Source of the DNA: Deltaproteobacteria bacterium | GTDB lineage: Bacteria > Desulfobacterota > JAFDED01 | Length of the DNA: 36,183 nucleotides | Reading direction: 5' to 3' | NCBI GenBank assembly: GCA_019310535.1 | Contig: JAFDED010000039.1 | Coordinates: 1 to 36,183 of the forward strand | Shown: positions 9,543 through 18,683 of the stretch, piece after piece | How positions within the stretch are numbered: position 1 is the stretch's first letter | Layout of the letters: each line of letters starts with the position of its first letter | The notes under the pieces: model-generated | Database searches by the model: none | What the model was told of the DNA's origin: nothing | Seen by the model: the letters and a program-made list of their open reading frames with translations, nothing else | Position numbers and translations under genes: made by a program

Positions 9543-9975
9543 TTCCCCAACCTTGATATCGAACCGCCCGCGCCGGGTCAAATTCCGCAGTACGCAGCCC
9601 GGGGCCTGTAATCCGGATAAATCTCTCTAAAGCTATGGCATGATTAATACTCCTCTCCTGGGATAATATATATTGCCCCCTATTCCACTTCTATAGTAAA
9701 TTCTTGATTAACCCAATAGCAAGCAAAAAAAATCAATAATCGGCCATTTACCTGATACGAGCGATTCGAGCGCCGTCTCCCCGCGCATTGCTGACGAGTT
9801 GTCCCAGAGTTCCCCTGTGGGCACATGGCCCCTGTCATCATATACCGCAAACACGGTTAATCCACAGGGAAATGACGGGGTTTCCCACGGTATGACATAC
9901 ACTTGCCGGGCAGAATTGACAGGTGAAAAAATAAAGGGTAAACAACTTTTACTACTGATATATAGACAAAAAGGC

Positions 9976-9993
9976 TGATTTTATTTAAAATCA
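9976..9993. promoter_or_regulatory. AT-rich palindrome upstream of the hybrid kinase
   Basis: TGATTTTA and TAAAATCA form perfect 8-base arms around a two-base centre, about 75 bases before the kinase start. The symmetry and position fit a binding site for a dimeric regulator; no regulator gene is adjacent. Confidence 0.4.
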
Positions 9994-10017
9994 AACATAT
10001 AAGAATTTTTAACTCGG

Positions 10018-10044
10018 AATTCCCCGTAACTTGGTACGGGAATT
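10018..10044. promoter_or_regulatory. Inverted repeat in the leader of the hybrid kinase gene
   Basis: AATTCCCCGTA and TACGGGAATT are inverted arms with one bulged C, separated by a six-base loop, ending 22 bases before the ATG and just upstream of the AAGGAGC ribosome site. It could be an operator or an mRNA hairpin that affects translation. No T-run follows, so it is not a standard terminator. Confidence 0.45.
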
Positions 10045-10066
10045 TATCTAAACAAGGAGCAAAGCG

Positions 10067-13000
10067 ATGTACTGGAAAATAATTATCTGGATGGCTATTT
10101 TTTCGCGGCTTCTTTCTCCAGCACCGGGCATGACTGATGACAAGGTCGTCCCCAGCCCTCAGCTCACCATCATCATCGGCGCTGATAGTGCATTCCCTCC
10201 CTATTCCTGGCTTGATGAAAAGGGTGTCCCCCGGGGAATAAATATCGAGTTCGCCGGCATGGTGGCTCATCGCGCAGGATACCAGCCCAGATTTCTGATG
10301 CTGCCTTTGCCGGAACTCCTCCAGAAACTGGAAACTGGAACTATCGACGCTCTCCTTGCCTGCAACATGTCAAAATATGCAAAGCAATTCCTTTTTACTC
10401 ACACATACTGGACCCATACACCAACCCTCTGGATCAGAAAAGATATGGCTGATCACATCCAGGCCATCAAAAATCTAAAGGGAAAGAAAGTGGGTGTACA
10501 GGCTTCATCGTGCTTGGCCGGGCAACTGCCCGGGATCATACCCGGCGAGGAAAAGATTATCCAGATTCCCAGCGAACCGGAGGGGTTTCGTTTATTAAAA
10601 GAGGGGAAAATCGATGCCTTCGTTGGGTCAAGCTACCTGGCCGGAAAATATATTATCGTCCAGATGGGCGCGATGGATGAGATTCTACCCGTCGGCCCGG
10701 CCGCACAGCACCATCCCGTTGGGTTTATCCTGCAACCGTCCCGACGGTTGATGCTTGAGTCGCTGAACGAGGCCATCGATGTCCTGCACAAATCCGGAGC
10801 GCATGACAAACTGGTGGAACGATATACTGCACCTCTGGGGCAGCCCCTGTGGGCGGGCGTCCGCCGGATTGCGCCCTGGGCGGGCGGTGCCGTGGCATTT
10901 CTCATTGTCATCTTCTGGGCCTGGGTCTTTTTTCACCGTCGGCAGGTTAGGCGCGCCACCCGGGAACTTCAGAAATCCGAGGAGAGGTTTCGGAGCCTGT
11001 TCGAGAACGCAAGCATCGGGATATTCCAGACCATCCCCGAGGGAAAGGTGCTCATGGCTAACCCTGCGATTCTCAAGATCTACGGCTATACTCTTGAGGA
11101 ACACTTGTCGCTTGATATAACGCACAACCTTTACTGCCATCCGGAAGACCGGGAGCTCTTCCTCCAGCAGTTACAGAAAGACGGCACGGTCAGGGGCTTT
11201 GAACACAAGGCCAGGAGAAAAGACGGGAGGATTATTACAACCCGCATGAATGCCTGGATTGCGCGGGATGAAGAGGGCAGGACCGTGCGCATCGAGGGCA
11301 CCACAGAGGACATCACGGCCCAGAAAGAGGCAGCCATGGCAATGGAAGCCTCAGAACGTAAATATCGCGAACTTGTCGAACGCCTGGACGATATGGTTTT
11401 CGAGGTGAATCTCGAGGGCAGATTGACTTTTGCCAACGCCGCGCTGGAATCGATCCTGGGGTACCTCCCCGATGAGTTGATCGGGCGAAGCTGGGCAGAT
11501 ATCCTGGAGCCGGCCGATGTGGAGACCACGCTGGCTGTGTACCGGGAGGCACTTCGGGGTTCTGGGCCATTGTATCACGTCAACAGGTGTCTCCACAAGG
11601 ACGGGCGGAGCAGGCGCCTGTCATGGAACCTCTCACCCAGGCTGGATGCTTCCGGGGCGGTGATTGGCGTCAAAGGCACGGCCAGAGATATCACTGATCA
11701 ATATATTGCACAGGAAAGAATTCGCCTGCTTTACGAGGTCAACCAGCTCATCCTGGACAACATTCCCATGTCTGTGCTGGTACTGGGAAAAGACCTGAGG
11801 ATATTGAGAGCAAACCAGAGGTACCGTGATTTTAATGGCATTAGAGAGGAGGATGTCCTGGGTCGGGACATTCGCGAGGTTCTGTCTCCCTTATTATTGG
11901 AGCAGCAGGATCTTTCCGGACACCTGGAAAAGGCGGCGGCAGAAGGTGGTTTCGTCAAAATCGGCGGCCTCAAGCTTCAACTTGAAGAACGAAACGAACT
12001 CTACTTGAATTTTCATATACTGGGATTGCGGTTTCCCCCGGGGTTGGAAAACGAGGGAGAAGAGATAAGGGTGCTCCTGCTCATTGAAGACCAGACCCGA
12101 GAACACAGGCTGGAGGAACAGTTCCGCCAGGCGCAGAAAATGGAAGCAATCGGGAGGCTGGCGGGAGGGGTGGCCCACGATTTCAACAATCTCCTGACTG
12201 CCATTACGGGGTACACCCAGTTGCTGCTGATAAAGATGGACCTGGATCACTCCATGCGGCGAGAGATGGAGGAGATTCAAAAGGCCGCCGATCGAGCGGC
12301 AGACCTGATTCGCCAGCTCCTTGCCTTCAGCAGGCGCCAGGTGCTGGAGCCTCATGTTCTGGATTTGAACGAAGTGGTGGCCGATATGGACAGGATGCTC
12401 CGGCGGCTCATAGGCGAGGATATAGAGCTCGTAACGGTCCTGGCTCCCGACCTCGGCAGGATCAAGGCCGACCGTTCGCAGGTGGAGCAGATCATCGCCA
12501 ACCTTGCGGTCAACGCCCGCGACGCCATGCCCACGGGCGGAATACTGACCCTGGAGACCGACACCGTCATCCTTGATGAGGCATACGCCAGAGACCACAT
12601 GGGGGTCACCTCCGGCCAGTACATCATGCTGGCCGTAACCGACACCGGATGCGGGATGACCAGGGAGGTGATGGAACACCTCTTCGAGCCGTTTTTCACC
12701 ACCAAGGAAATAGGCAAGGGGACCGGCCTGGGCCTTGCCACGGTGTACGGGATAGTCAATCAGAGCGGTGGAAATATCTGGGTCTATTCCGAGCCAGGGC
12801 AGGGAACAACGTTCAAAATTTATCTGCCGAGGGTTGAGGAATCTGAAAAGGCAATTTTTAATCACGATGAGCCTCTCTCTCTGGAAGGGGGCCATGAGAC
12901 CATCCTGTTGGTTGAAGACGAGCCAGTGGTGAGGGGGATAACCTGCCGCATGCTGAAGAACCTTGGATATTCCGTACTGGAAGCGTCCGACGGGGAGGAA

Positions 13001-13285
13001 GCGATCCAGCGTGCTCAGGAATATGAAGGCCCCATTGACCTGATGATCACGGACGTGGTGATGCCGCAGATGAGCGGACAAGAGCTGGCCCAACGATTGG
13101 AGCCGTCCAGACCTGACATGAAAGTCATTTATATTTCCGGTTACACGAACAACGTCATAGTCAAAAATGGCTTACTGGAGCCAGGAGTCGTGTTCCTCCA
13201 GAAACCTTATACCGTCCAATCACTGGCGACCAAGGTGAGACAGGTACTGGACTCTCCCCGGGCTGAGGGTTCCAAAAAAACTTGA
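10067..13285 (+). CDS. Hybrid sensor histidine kinase with periplasmic solute-binding sensor
   Basis: This is a 1072-aa membrane hybrid kinase. Residues 1-20 are a signal sequence. Residues about 32-260 form a bacterial extracellular solute-binding domain (family 3 type, opening [16 protein letters not shown]). A membrane segment follows at about 273-291. Three PAS-type domains lie at about 305-430, 431-555 and 560-690. The HisKA dimerisation region has the phospho-acceptor His704 in [11 protein letters not shown], and the ATPase domain has DTGCGM and [12 protein letters not shown] receiver domain at about 940-1065 has phospho-acceptor Asp996 in MITDVVMP. It probably senses a small solute such as an amino acid. 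No separate response regulator lies nearby, so its output partner is unknown. Confidence 0.92.
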   Translation: MYWKIIIWMAIFSRLLSPAPGMTDDKVVPSPQLTIIIGADSAFPPYSWLDEKGVPRGINIEFAGMVAHRAGYQPRFLMLPLPELLQKLETGTIDALLACNMSKYAKQFLFTHTYWTHTPTLWIRKDMADHIQAIKNLKGKKVGVQASSCLAGQLPGIIPGEEKIIQIPSEPEGFRLLKEGKIDAFVGSSYLAGKYIIVQMGAMDEILPVGPAAQHHPVGFILQPSRRLMLESLNEAIDVLHKSGAHDKLVERYTAPLGQPLWAGVRRIAPWAGGAVAFLIVIFWAWVFFHRRQVRRATRELQKSEERFRSLFENASIGIFQTIPEGKVLMANPAILKIYGYTLEEHLSLDITHNLYCHPEDRELFLQQLQKDGTVRGFEHKARRKDGRIITTRMNAWIARDEEGRTVRIEGTTEDITAQKEAAMAMEASERKYRELVERLDDMVFEVNLEGRLTFANAALESILGYLPDELIGRSWADILEPADVETTLAVYREALRGSGPLYHVNRCLHKDGRSRRLSWNLSPRLDASGAVIGVKGTARDITDQYIAQERIRLLYEVNQLILDNIPMSVLVLGKDLRILRANQRYRDFNGIREEDVLGRDIREVLSPLLLEQQDLSGHLEKAAAEGGFVKIGGLKLQLEERNELYLNFHILGLRFPPGLENEGEEIRVLLLIEDQTREHRLEEQFRQAQKMEAIGRLAGGVAHDFNNLLTAITGYTQLLLIKMDLDHSMRREMEEIQKAADRAADLIRQLLAFSRRQVLEPHVLDLNEVVADMDRMLRRLIGEDIELVTVLAPDLGRIKADRSQVEQIIANLAVNARDAMPTGGILTLETDTVILDEAYARDHMGVTSGQYIMLAVTDTGCGMTREVMEHLFEPFFTTKEIGKGTGLGLATVYGIVNQSGGNIWVYSEPGQGTTFKIYLPRVEESEKAIFNHDEPLSLEGGHETILLVEDEPVVRGITCRMLKNLGYSVLEASDGEEAIQRAQEYEGPIDLMITDVVMPQMSGQELAQRLEPSRPDMKVIYISGYTNNVIVKNGLLEPGVVFLQKPYTVQSLATKVRQVLDSPRAEGSKKT

Positions 13286-13476
13286 CAACCGGTATCCTAG
13301 AAGCATACAAATAACCTGTCGCGGAAAAATCAAATTTCCGGGCCGAGCTTCTGAGGAGGCAGCCGGTAAAATTGTAAACAAAATGCACGCCATCCGAGAA
13401 CGATCATCCTGCAAAGGTGCGGGTAGCAAAAAATTGCAACCGCCTTGTTGTCCAGCAAAAATTCCGGGAGGATGAA

Positions 13477-14199
13477 ATGTCAGAGGGAAAATTATTCAAC
13501 ATAGGCAGTAAAAGAACCTTGCTTCTGCTTTCCCTTTTGTTGGTGGTCTCGTTTACTGTACTGCTGGTCACCTTGCTGCGCGAACCGGAACCACCCGGGC
13601 GGCCGGGAAAAACCGGAGAGAGCCAAAGCCCCCAAATGGTGAGAGGTAAAATCCAACTACCGAAAGCCGTCGAGGTTTCCGTGCCCGCCGCGCCCCCTGC
13701 CAAGCCGACCCCTCTCGCGCCCCCTGAGCAAAAACCACTTACAGAAACCGCAGCCACTTCTCAAACCACCGGGGGTGAACCCGTCGTCACTTCAGCGTCC
13801 AGGGCGGAAGAACCCAAGCCCGCTGAAAAAATACAGACTGCGGCCACGGAGCCCGTCACTCCTCGGGAGAAACCTGCACCAGCCGTGGAAAAGCCGCCGC
13901 CCCCCAAGGCCGCCTCTGTGGAAATCCGGGGAAAACCCGCTGTATCACCAGCCCCAGTACGCCGATACACCGTCCAGGTTGGCGCTTTCTCCAAGCAGAG
14001 CACTGCTGAGAAATTTGCATCCCGGTTGCGTAAAAGCGGATTTGATGTCCGCATCCAGCCGGGCCCCTCCAGGGGCGGGCGTAAATTTTACCGGGTGCAG
14101 GTCGGGGCGTTCTCCGATATCCTGGAAGCGAAAAAGATGGAGGCGCGGCTTCAGGCAAGGAAGGATATCACATCAACTCTTGTGAAACGAATCAAATGA
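13477..14199 (+). CDS. SPOR-domain envelope protein
   Basis: This 240-aa protein is built like FtsN-type SPOR proteins. A cytoplasmic tip is followed by one membrane segment (about residues 13-34), a Pro/Ala/Lys-rich periplasmic linker of roughly 125 residues, and a C-terminal SPOR domain (about 165-238). The SPOR domain shows the paired motifs YTVQVGAFS and YRVQVGAFS. SPOR domains bind denuded septal peptidoglycan glycans. The ATG at 13477 follows GGGAGGATGAA; an in-frame start 60 bases upstream is weaker. Its stop overlaps the start of the aminotransferase gene by four bases. Confidence 0.88.
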   Translation: MSEGKLFNIGSKRTLLLLSLLLVVSFTVLLVTLLREPEPPGRPGKTGESQSPQMVRGKIQLPKAVEVSVPAAPPAKPTPLAPPEQKPLTETAATSQTTGGEPVVTSASRAEEPKPAEKIQTAATEPVTPREKPAPAVEKPPPPKAASVEIRGKPAVSPAPVRRYTVQVGAFSKQSTAEKFASRLRKSGFDVRIQPGPSRGGRKFYRVQVGAFSDILEAKKMEARLQARKDITSTLVKRIK

Positions 14200-15371
14200 A
14201 TGTTCCGTTGCTTGATTTGAAAGAGCAGTTTCGCACCATCGAGGTGGATGTACGCCGGGCCGTGGATCGTGTCCTGGCCACGCAACAATTTATTTTGGGC
14301 CCCGAGGTGGATGCGTTTGAAAAAGAAGCGGCCTCATACACGGGGGTAGCTCATGCCGTGGGAGTAGCATCGGGTTCCGACGCTCTCATCCTGCTGTTCA
14401 TGGCCATGGGCATCGGCCCCGGGGACGGCATTGTAACAACTCCGTATACCTTTTTCTCAACAGCAGGAAGCGCGGCCCACCTTGGAATACGTCCCGTATT
14501 CGTAGATATAGACCCGGGGACATATACTATTTCTCCTGAAGCCATAGAAAAAGTGCTGGTGGAAGGGGGGCCGCCGGGGGTGAAGCTCAGGGCCATTGTC
14601 CCGGTGCATATTTTCGGTCAGTGCGCCCGTATGGCTCCAATCCTGAAGATGGCAAAGGAGCACGATCTGGCCGTCATCGAGGACGCCGCACAGGCCATCG
14701 GTTCCCACTACCAGATGCCGGACGGAACAATCCGCATGGCCGGGTCCATGGGCCGGGGGGCGATCCTTTCGTTTTTTCCCAGTAAGAATCTGGGGGCCAT
14801 GGGCGATGCAGGGATGGTGGTTACAGATGATGCAGCACTGGCCGACATTGTGCGCATCATGCGCAACCACGGAAGCCGCCCCAAGTACTTCCACGCGACC
14901 GTGGGCCTGAACAGCCGCCTCGATGCGCTGCAGGCCGCCGTGCTGCGGGTCAAGCTCTCTTACCTGGACCGGTGGCACGAAGCCCGGCGGGCCAACGCCC
15001 AGCGATATCGCGAATTGTTCCAATCAGCAGGATTGGTGGAGTCGGGCCACATCGTCCTTCCCGCCCGGCCGCCCGATGACGGGAAGAACGGGTACAGGCC
15101 CCATATTTACAACCAGTATGTTGTTCGCGCCCGAGATCGGAATGCGTTGCGCGAGCACCTGAAGAAGCGGGGCATCGGCACCGAGATTTATTATCCCCTT
15201 CCTCTGCATCTGCAGGAGTGCTTCAGGAATTACGGATACCGCGAGGGAGATCTCCCCGCATCAGAGCAAGCCTCACGGGAAACCCTGGCCTTGCCCATCT
15301 ATCCGGAGCTGACGCCGGAGCAGCAGCAGGCCGTGGTGGAAAGCATCGAGGAATTTTATCGCCAATCGTGA
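14196..15371 (+). CDS. DegT/DnrJ/EryC1/StrS family aminotransferase
   Basis: This 391-aa PLP enzyme belongs to the sugar aminotransferase family that transfers an amino group to keto-sugar nucleotides. Typical signatures are VPLLDLKEQF at the start, GSDALILLFMAMGIGPGD for cofactor-phosphate binding, EDAAQAIGSHY with the PLP-ring Asp, and the Schiff-base Lys in FFPSKNLGAMGDAG. The C-terminal IGTEIYYPLPLHLQ and LALPIYPELT are also standard. The product is probably an amino sugar for a surface glycan. No other sugar-nucleotide gene is nearby; the only close neighbour is the coupled SPOR gene. Confidence 0.92.
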   Translation: MNVPLLDLKEQFRTIEVDVRRAVDRVLATQQFILGPEVDAFEKEAASYTGVAHAVGVASGSDALILLFMAMGIGPGDGIVTTPYTFFSTAGSAAHLGIRPVFVDIDPGTYTISPEAIEKVLVEGGPPGVKLRAIVPVHIFGQCARMAPILKMAKEHDLAVIEDAAQAIGSHYQMPDGTIRMAGSMGRGAILSFFPSKNLGAMGDAGMVVTDDAALADIVRIMRNHGSRPKYFHATVGLNSRLDALQAAVLRVKLSYLDRWHEARRANAQRYRELFQSAGLVESGHIVLPARPPDDGKNGYRPHIYNQYVVRARDRNALREHLKKRGIGTEIYYPLPLHLQECFRNYGYREGDLPASEQASRETLALPIYPELTPEQQQAVVESIEEFYRQS

Positions 15372-15562
15372 ATAAATCCGAAATTCTAAATTATTTAATC
15401 TGTATATTTCATCCAAATGTTGACGTGTTGGCGTAACCATTAAACCGTTGTGTGGCGCGGATTTACTGATGTCAATACATCACTGCGGCCGCGCTGTTTA
15501 AAGAATAGTTTGTTTTAGTATTCGAAGTTTGGAGTTGTCCCGAACTTTGGATTTCGAATTTC

Positions 15563-16624
15563 GTGCTTCGTGTGGGGGTGCGCGGTGTGACCGGCACATC
15601 GCCGTTTGTAAGAAAAAAATGGGAACGGTTCAAGAGAATCCGGCGAGGCTATGGCTCCCTGTTAATCATTGTCACGCTGTATCTGATTTCCCTTGGCTCC
15701 GAGCTCATTGCCAATAACAAAGCCATACTCGTCCGATACGACGGCCGTTATTTTTACCCTTTTCTCCGATATTACCCGGAATCCCTTTTCGGCGGTGCAA
15801 CGAACGCCGAGCCTAATTACCGGGCGCTGAAGCGGCGCCTGGCCTCGGAAGGCATGGGAAACTGGGTGATAATGCCTCCCATACCTTACGGGCCATACGA
15901 GACGTTGCTGGACCTTCCGGGCAATCCCCCTCACCCCCCCTCTTCCGAGCACTGGCTGGGCACCGATGACAGGGGGAGGGATGTCCTGGTTCGCCTCTTA
16001 TACGGGTTTCGCATCTCCATGACCTTCTCGCTGGAGGTCACCGTTCTGGCCACCGCCCTGGGGGTTTTCATCGGCGCCCTCCAGGGATATTACGGGGGAA
16101 AGTTCGACATTCTGGTCCAGAGGCTAATAGAGATCTGGGCCACTCTGCCCTTTCTTTACATAGTCATTATCGTCTCATCTATATTCAAGCCGAGCTTCCA
16201 CTGGCTGGTGTTCATCCTTTTCCTGTTCAACTGGATGGGTATGACTTTTTACATGCGGGGCGAGTTTTACAGAGAGAAGTCCAGGGACTATGTCCCGGCG
16301 GCGCGGGCTTTGGGGGCCACGGATACCCGGATCATCTTCGGGCACATACTGCCCAACGCCCTCACCCCCATTATTACCTTCCTTCCCTTCTCGCTGGTGG
16401 GGAATATCTTCGCCCTGACCTCCCTGGACTTCCTGGGCTTCGGCCTGCCCGCGCCTACGCCCAGTTGGGGAGAACTCATGCAGCAGGGAATGGGTAACAT
16501 CTATTCTTACTGGCTATCGCTTTCACCCGTGGCAGCCCTCTTTTTCACCTTATTGCTCATCACCTTCGTGGGGGAGGCCGCCAGAGAGGCTTTCGACCCC
16601 CGCGAGTATCAGCGGCTGGTGTGA
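15563..16624 (+). CDS. yejE: ABC transporter permease, YejE type
   Basis: This inner-membrane permease of the oligopeptide/microcin C import family resembles YejE along its length. RRGYGSLLIIV leads into a first membrane helix, then SELIANNKAILVRYDGRYFYP, a periplasmic insert with WPPI-like WVIMPPIPYG, and HWLGTDDRGRDVLVRLLYG. The permease EAA loop is EFYREKSRDYVPAARALGA, and SLDFLGFGLPAPTPSWGEL ends the core. The start is uncertain: GTG codons at 15563, 15578 and 15587 are all possible, with a G-rich stretch before 15587. No YejA, YejB or YejF partner lies in the window, so a working transporter would need subunits encoded elsewhere. Confidence 0.87.
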   Translation: MLRVGVRGVTGTSPFVRKKWERFKRIRRGYGSLLIIVTLYLISLGSELIANNKAILVRYDGRYFYPFLRYYPESLFGGATNAEPNYRALKRRLASEGMGNWVIMPPIPYGPYETLLDLPGNPPHPPSSEHWLGTDDRGRDVLVRLLYGFRISMTFSLEVTVLATALGVFIGALQGYYGGKFDILVQRLIEIWATLPFLYIVIIVSSIFKPSFHWLVFILFLFNWMGMTFYMRGEFYREKSRDYVPAARALGATDTRIIFGHILPNALTPIITFLPFSLVGNIFALTSLDFLGFGLPAPTPSWGELMQQGMGNIYSYWLSLSPVAALFFTLLLITFVGEAAREAFDPREYQRLV

Positions 16625-16795
16625 GCCGCGGGCCTTCCGCCCGGTGAGCTTATAGGATTTGCTGAAAGCAAATCCCGCCTCAACAGTTCATTTCCCACCT
16701 CTTTACTTCGTTCCAACCTTCCTTCCCCATGATCTTTATCTTGATCAGGGAAATACCATGTTCGTTCCGTTTCCCATCCGTTTCCCATTTTTTGC

Positions 16796-16824
16796 TTGAC
16801 AAATAGGTTTATTAAATATATTAG
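16796..16824 (+). promoter_or_regulatory. Candidate sigma70 promoter for the Liv-type operon
   Basis: A perfect -35 hexamer TTGACA (16796-16801) is followed after 17 bases by TATTAG (16819-16824) in a very AT-rich spacer. It faces the transporter genes, and no better promoter is visible closer to them. Confidence 0.55.
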
Positions 16825-16891
16825 TGAAGTCCGACCCTACAAAAAGGCCAGTTACCGGGAATAGAAAAGGGAACTTGCTAATCTTGTTGAC

Positions 16892-16904
16892 TGCTCTTTA
16901 ACAA
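16892..16904 (+). promoter_or_regulatory. boxA-like antitermination sequence
   Basis: TGCTCTTTAACAA matches the boxA element of ribosomal RNA leaders, where NusB/NusE bind to make RNA polymerase resist termination. It lies about 70 bases past the candidate promoter and 430 bases before the first transporter gene. Thirteen bases is a short match, so function is inferred. Confidence 0.4.
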
Positions 16905-17247
16905 TCCAGTGCATACCCATTAGTGGGGGAGCAAGTCCGATTCCTGTAAGATCGTTGTGGACTGGTTCTCGACAAACACTAACGCCGAATGGAGTTCAAC
17001 CGTTCTCGAAGGGACAAGGTCGTGCCCAAACAGAGGGGACTCATTCTGAAGCGGATCGCTGGTAACCCATTCTCCCCATTCCCCATTGAAGAATTCACAA
17101 ACACCTTAGTTGGAAACTGCTCAATTGCTGAGGAAGGATAATTATTAATTTGTCCTGAATAGCAAGTTTGCATCTGAGGAGCGTGACCACTATATAGAAG
17201 GCCGGGGACCACACGGTGCATAGCGTATATGTAAACAGTAAGGAGTT

Positions 17248-17286
17248 ATGGCAGCGCGGAGGGATACCGGGAGATTACCCCGGTAG
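17248..17286 (+). CDS. Possible 12-residue leader peptide
   Basis: A tiny frame, MAARRDTGRLPR, starts with ATG after TAAGGAGTT, a good ribosome site. Its last codons lie in a hairpin (17265-17285) 48 bases upstream of the solute-binding protein gene. Four of twelve codons are Arg. This layout resembles attenuator leader peptides, but it could be chance; there is no run of Leu, Ile or Val codons. Confidence 0.3.
   Translation: MAARRDTGRLPR
17265..17285 (+). promoter_or_regulatory. Hairpin before the solute-binding protein gene
   Basis: TACCGGG and CCCGGTA make a perfect 7-base stem around a seven-base loop, followed by a T-rich ATTCTTTTC stretch. It overlaps the end of the small leader frame. 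It could act as an attenuator or as an mRNA-protecting structure. Confidence 0.4.
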
Positions 17287-17333
17287 ACATTCTTTTCGAA
17301 CTTTTTACAACGTTTACGAAGGAGGGTAAGACG

Positions 17334-18581
17334 ATGAAAAATTACTTTTTTCGTCGCAACTTCTTGCGAATGAGCCTCTGGGGAGCGCTGTGCGTCGGTC
17401 TGGTTTGCGGTCCCCTTTGGGGAGGGGTTGCAGTTGCGGCCGAACCTGTGACTATCCTGGCGGCCCTTCCTTTCAGCGGCCCTTACGCGAAGTCAGGAAT
17501 GCTGATGGAGCGGGGTGTGAAGATGGCAATCGAACACGCCGGCGGTCAGGTTCTCGGTCGCCCGATTCGTTTGATCACGCGAGACACGCAAACGAAGTCG
17601 GGCGTGGCGATCCGGCGCGTGGAGGAAGCCATCGAGAAAGAGAAGGGCAAAATATCGGCCATCATAGGACCCTGGTCCAGTGGTGTAGCGCTGGCCGTGA
17701 GCGAGGTGGCCCGGCGCCGGAAGGTACTCCACTACTTCAGCGGCGGCACTGAGGACATCGCGGGGAAAAAGTGCCATCGCTACTCGTTCCAGTGGGCCGC
17801 CCACGCCTACACGGCCGCCCACGCCATCATCGACGGGGTCATGAAGCGCTATCCCGATGCCAAGAGATGGTACACCATAACAGTCAACTACGCCTTCGGG
17901 TGGTCGGTCCGGGATAATTTCCATCTGGTCGGAAAGGACTACGGCATCCAGTTCGTGGGTGATGCCCTCCAGCCACTGGGCGAGCGGGAGTTCAGCCCCT
18001 ACATGTCGAAGATCAAGGCCTTGAAGCCTGACACGATCTGCCTGATCAACTTCGGCCTGGACGCCATTCAGTCCGTCCGCTCGGCCTTCAACTTCGGCTT
18101 CACCAAGACCTCACGCGTTATCATGTCCTGGAGCTCGGGCCCGGAGGAGCTTGAAGAGCTGACACCCGAGATGCGGGAGGGCGTCTACCTGGGGAGCAAT
18201 TTCTACTACACGGTCGGGACGCCCGTCGCCAACCGTTACGTCAATGATTACCGCAAGAAGTACAAGGTGGTCCCGGGTTACGCTCCTTCGGCGGCCTACG
18301 CCATGACTCGGATCGTGCTGCTGGCCATCGAAAAGGCGGGCAGCTCGGATCCCGAGAAAATCATCGACACCCTGGAGGGCTTCACCTACGAGGGATTTTA
18401 CGGTCGTACGCGTATCCTCGCTGCGAACCACCAAACGGAGCGGCCCTATCTCCTGCTGAGGGCTAAATCCAAGAATGAGATGAAGCACAGCGAGGACTAT
18501 GCCGAAATCCTTGCAATGGTTAAGAAGCAGTACCCGGGCGATCGCGGCTGCAAGACCGATGGCGGGCGGCCGTTGCCCTAG
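17334..18581 (+). CDS. Branched-chain amino acid-type ABC transporter substrate-binding protein
   Basis: This 415-aa periplasmic protein has the type I fold of LivK-like receptors (Peripla_BP_6). The signal peptide has a basic start and ends near GVAVAAE at residue 36. The mature part opens with VTILAALPFSGPYAKSG, followed by AIIGPWSSGVALAVSEVA, the usual ligand-binding loop. The true ligand cannot be read from sequence; relatives bind branched-chain amino acids, urea, short amides or aromatic compounds. The ribosome site AAGGAGGG is strong. It is the first gene of a five-gene importer operon. Confidence 0.9.
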   Translation: MKNYFFRRNFLRMSLWGALCVGLVCGPLWGGVAVAAEPVTILAALPFSGPYAKSGMLMERGVKMAIEHAGGQVLGRPIRLITRDTQTKSGVAIRRVEEAIEKEKGKISAIIGPWSSGVALAVSEVARRRKVLHYFSGGTEDIAGKKCHRYSFQWAAHAYTAAHAIIDGVMKRYPDAKRWYTITVNYAFGWSVRDNFHLVGKDYGIQFVGDALQPLGEREFSPYMSKIKALKPDTICLINFGLDAIQSVRSAFNFGFTKTSRVIMSWSSGPEELEELTPEMREGVYLGSNFYYTVGTPVANRYVNDYRKKYKVVPGYAPSAAYAMTRIVLLAIEKAGSSDPEKIIDTLEGFTYEGFYGRTRILAANHQTERPYLLLRAKSKNEMKHSEDYAEILAMVKKQYPGDRGCKTDGGRPLP

Positions 18582-18683
18582 CGAGCGGAAAGATCTTTTC
18601 GAAAGGATGACTCCCCCCGGTGGCGGTGAACTGCTCCCCTGGGGGTTGACGGGCGAGGAAATCTACAAAGTAGGAAGGGCCTT

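Larger units (their letters stand above)
9543..10066. other. Divergent intergenic region with two palindromes
   Basis: About 520 bases lie between the minus-strand single-pass protein and the hybrid kinase. The kinase-proximal part is AT-rich and carries two inverted repeats (9976-9993 and 10018-10044). A reading frame on the minus strand around 9708-9902 has no start context or family match, and I left it out. Confidence 0.5.
16625..17333. other. Long leader region of the Liv-type transporter operon
   Basis: The 709-base gap holds a sigma70-like promoter near its start, a boxA-like sequence about 70 bases downstream, and a 12-codon reading frame with a hairpin just before the first gene. 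I see no other credible gene. If the promoter is used, the untranslated leader is about 500 bases. Confidence 0.5.

Noticed and set aside
9708..9902. Minus-strand frame of 64 codons upstream of the hybrid kinase
   Set aside because: No family match or ribosome site. The text is somewhat protein-like and might be a gene relic, but there is too little to support a call.
11894..13093. A 399-codon frame antisense to the hybrid kinase
   Set aside because: It mirrors the codon pattern of the kinase ATPase/receiver region, which has unmistakable motifs on the plus strand.
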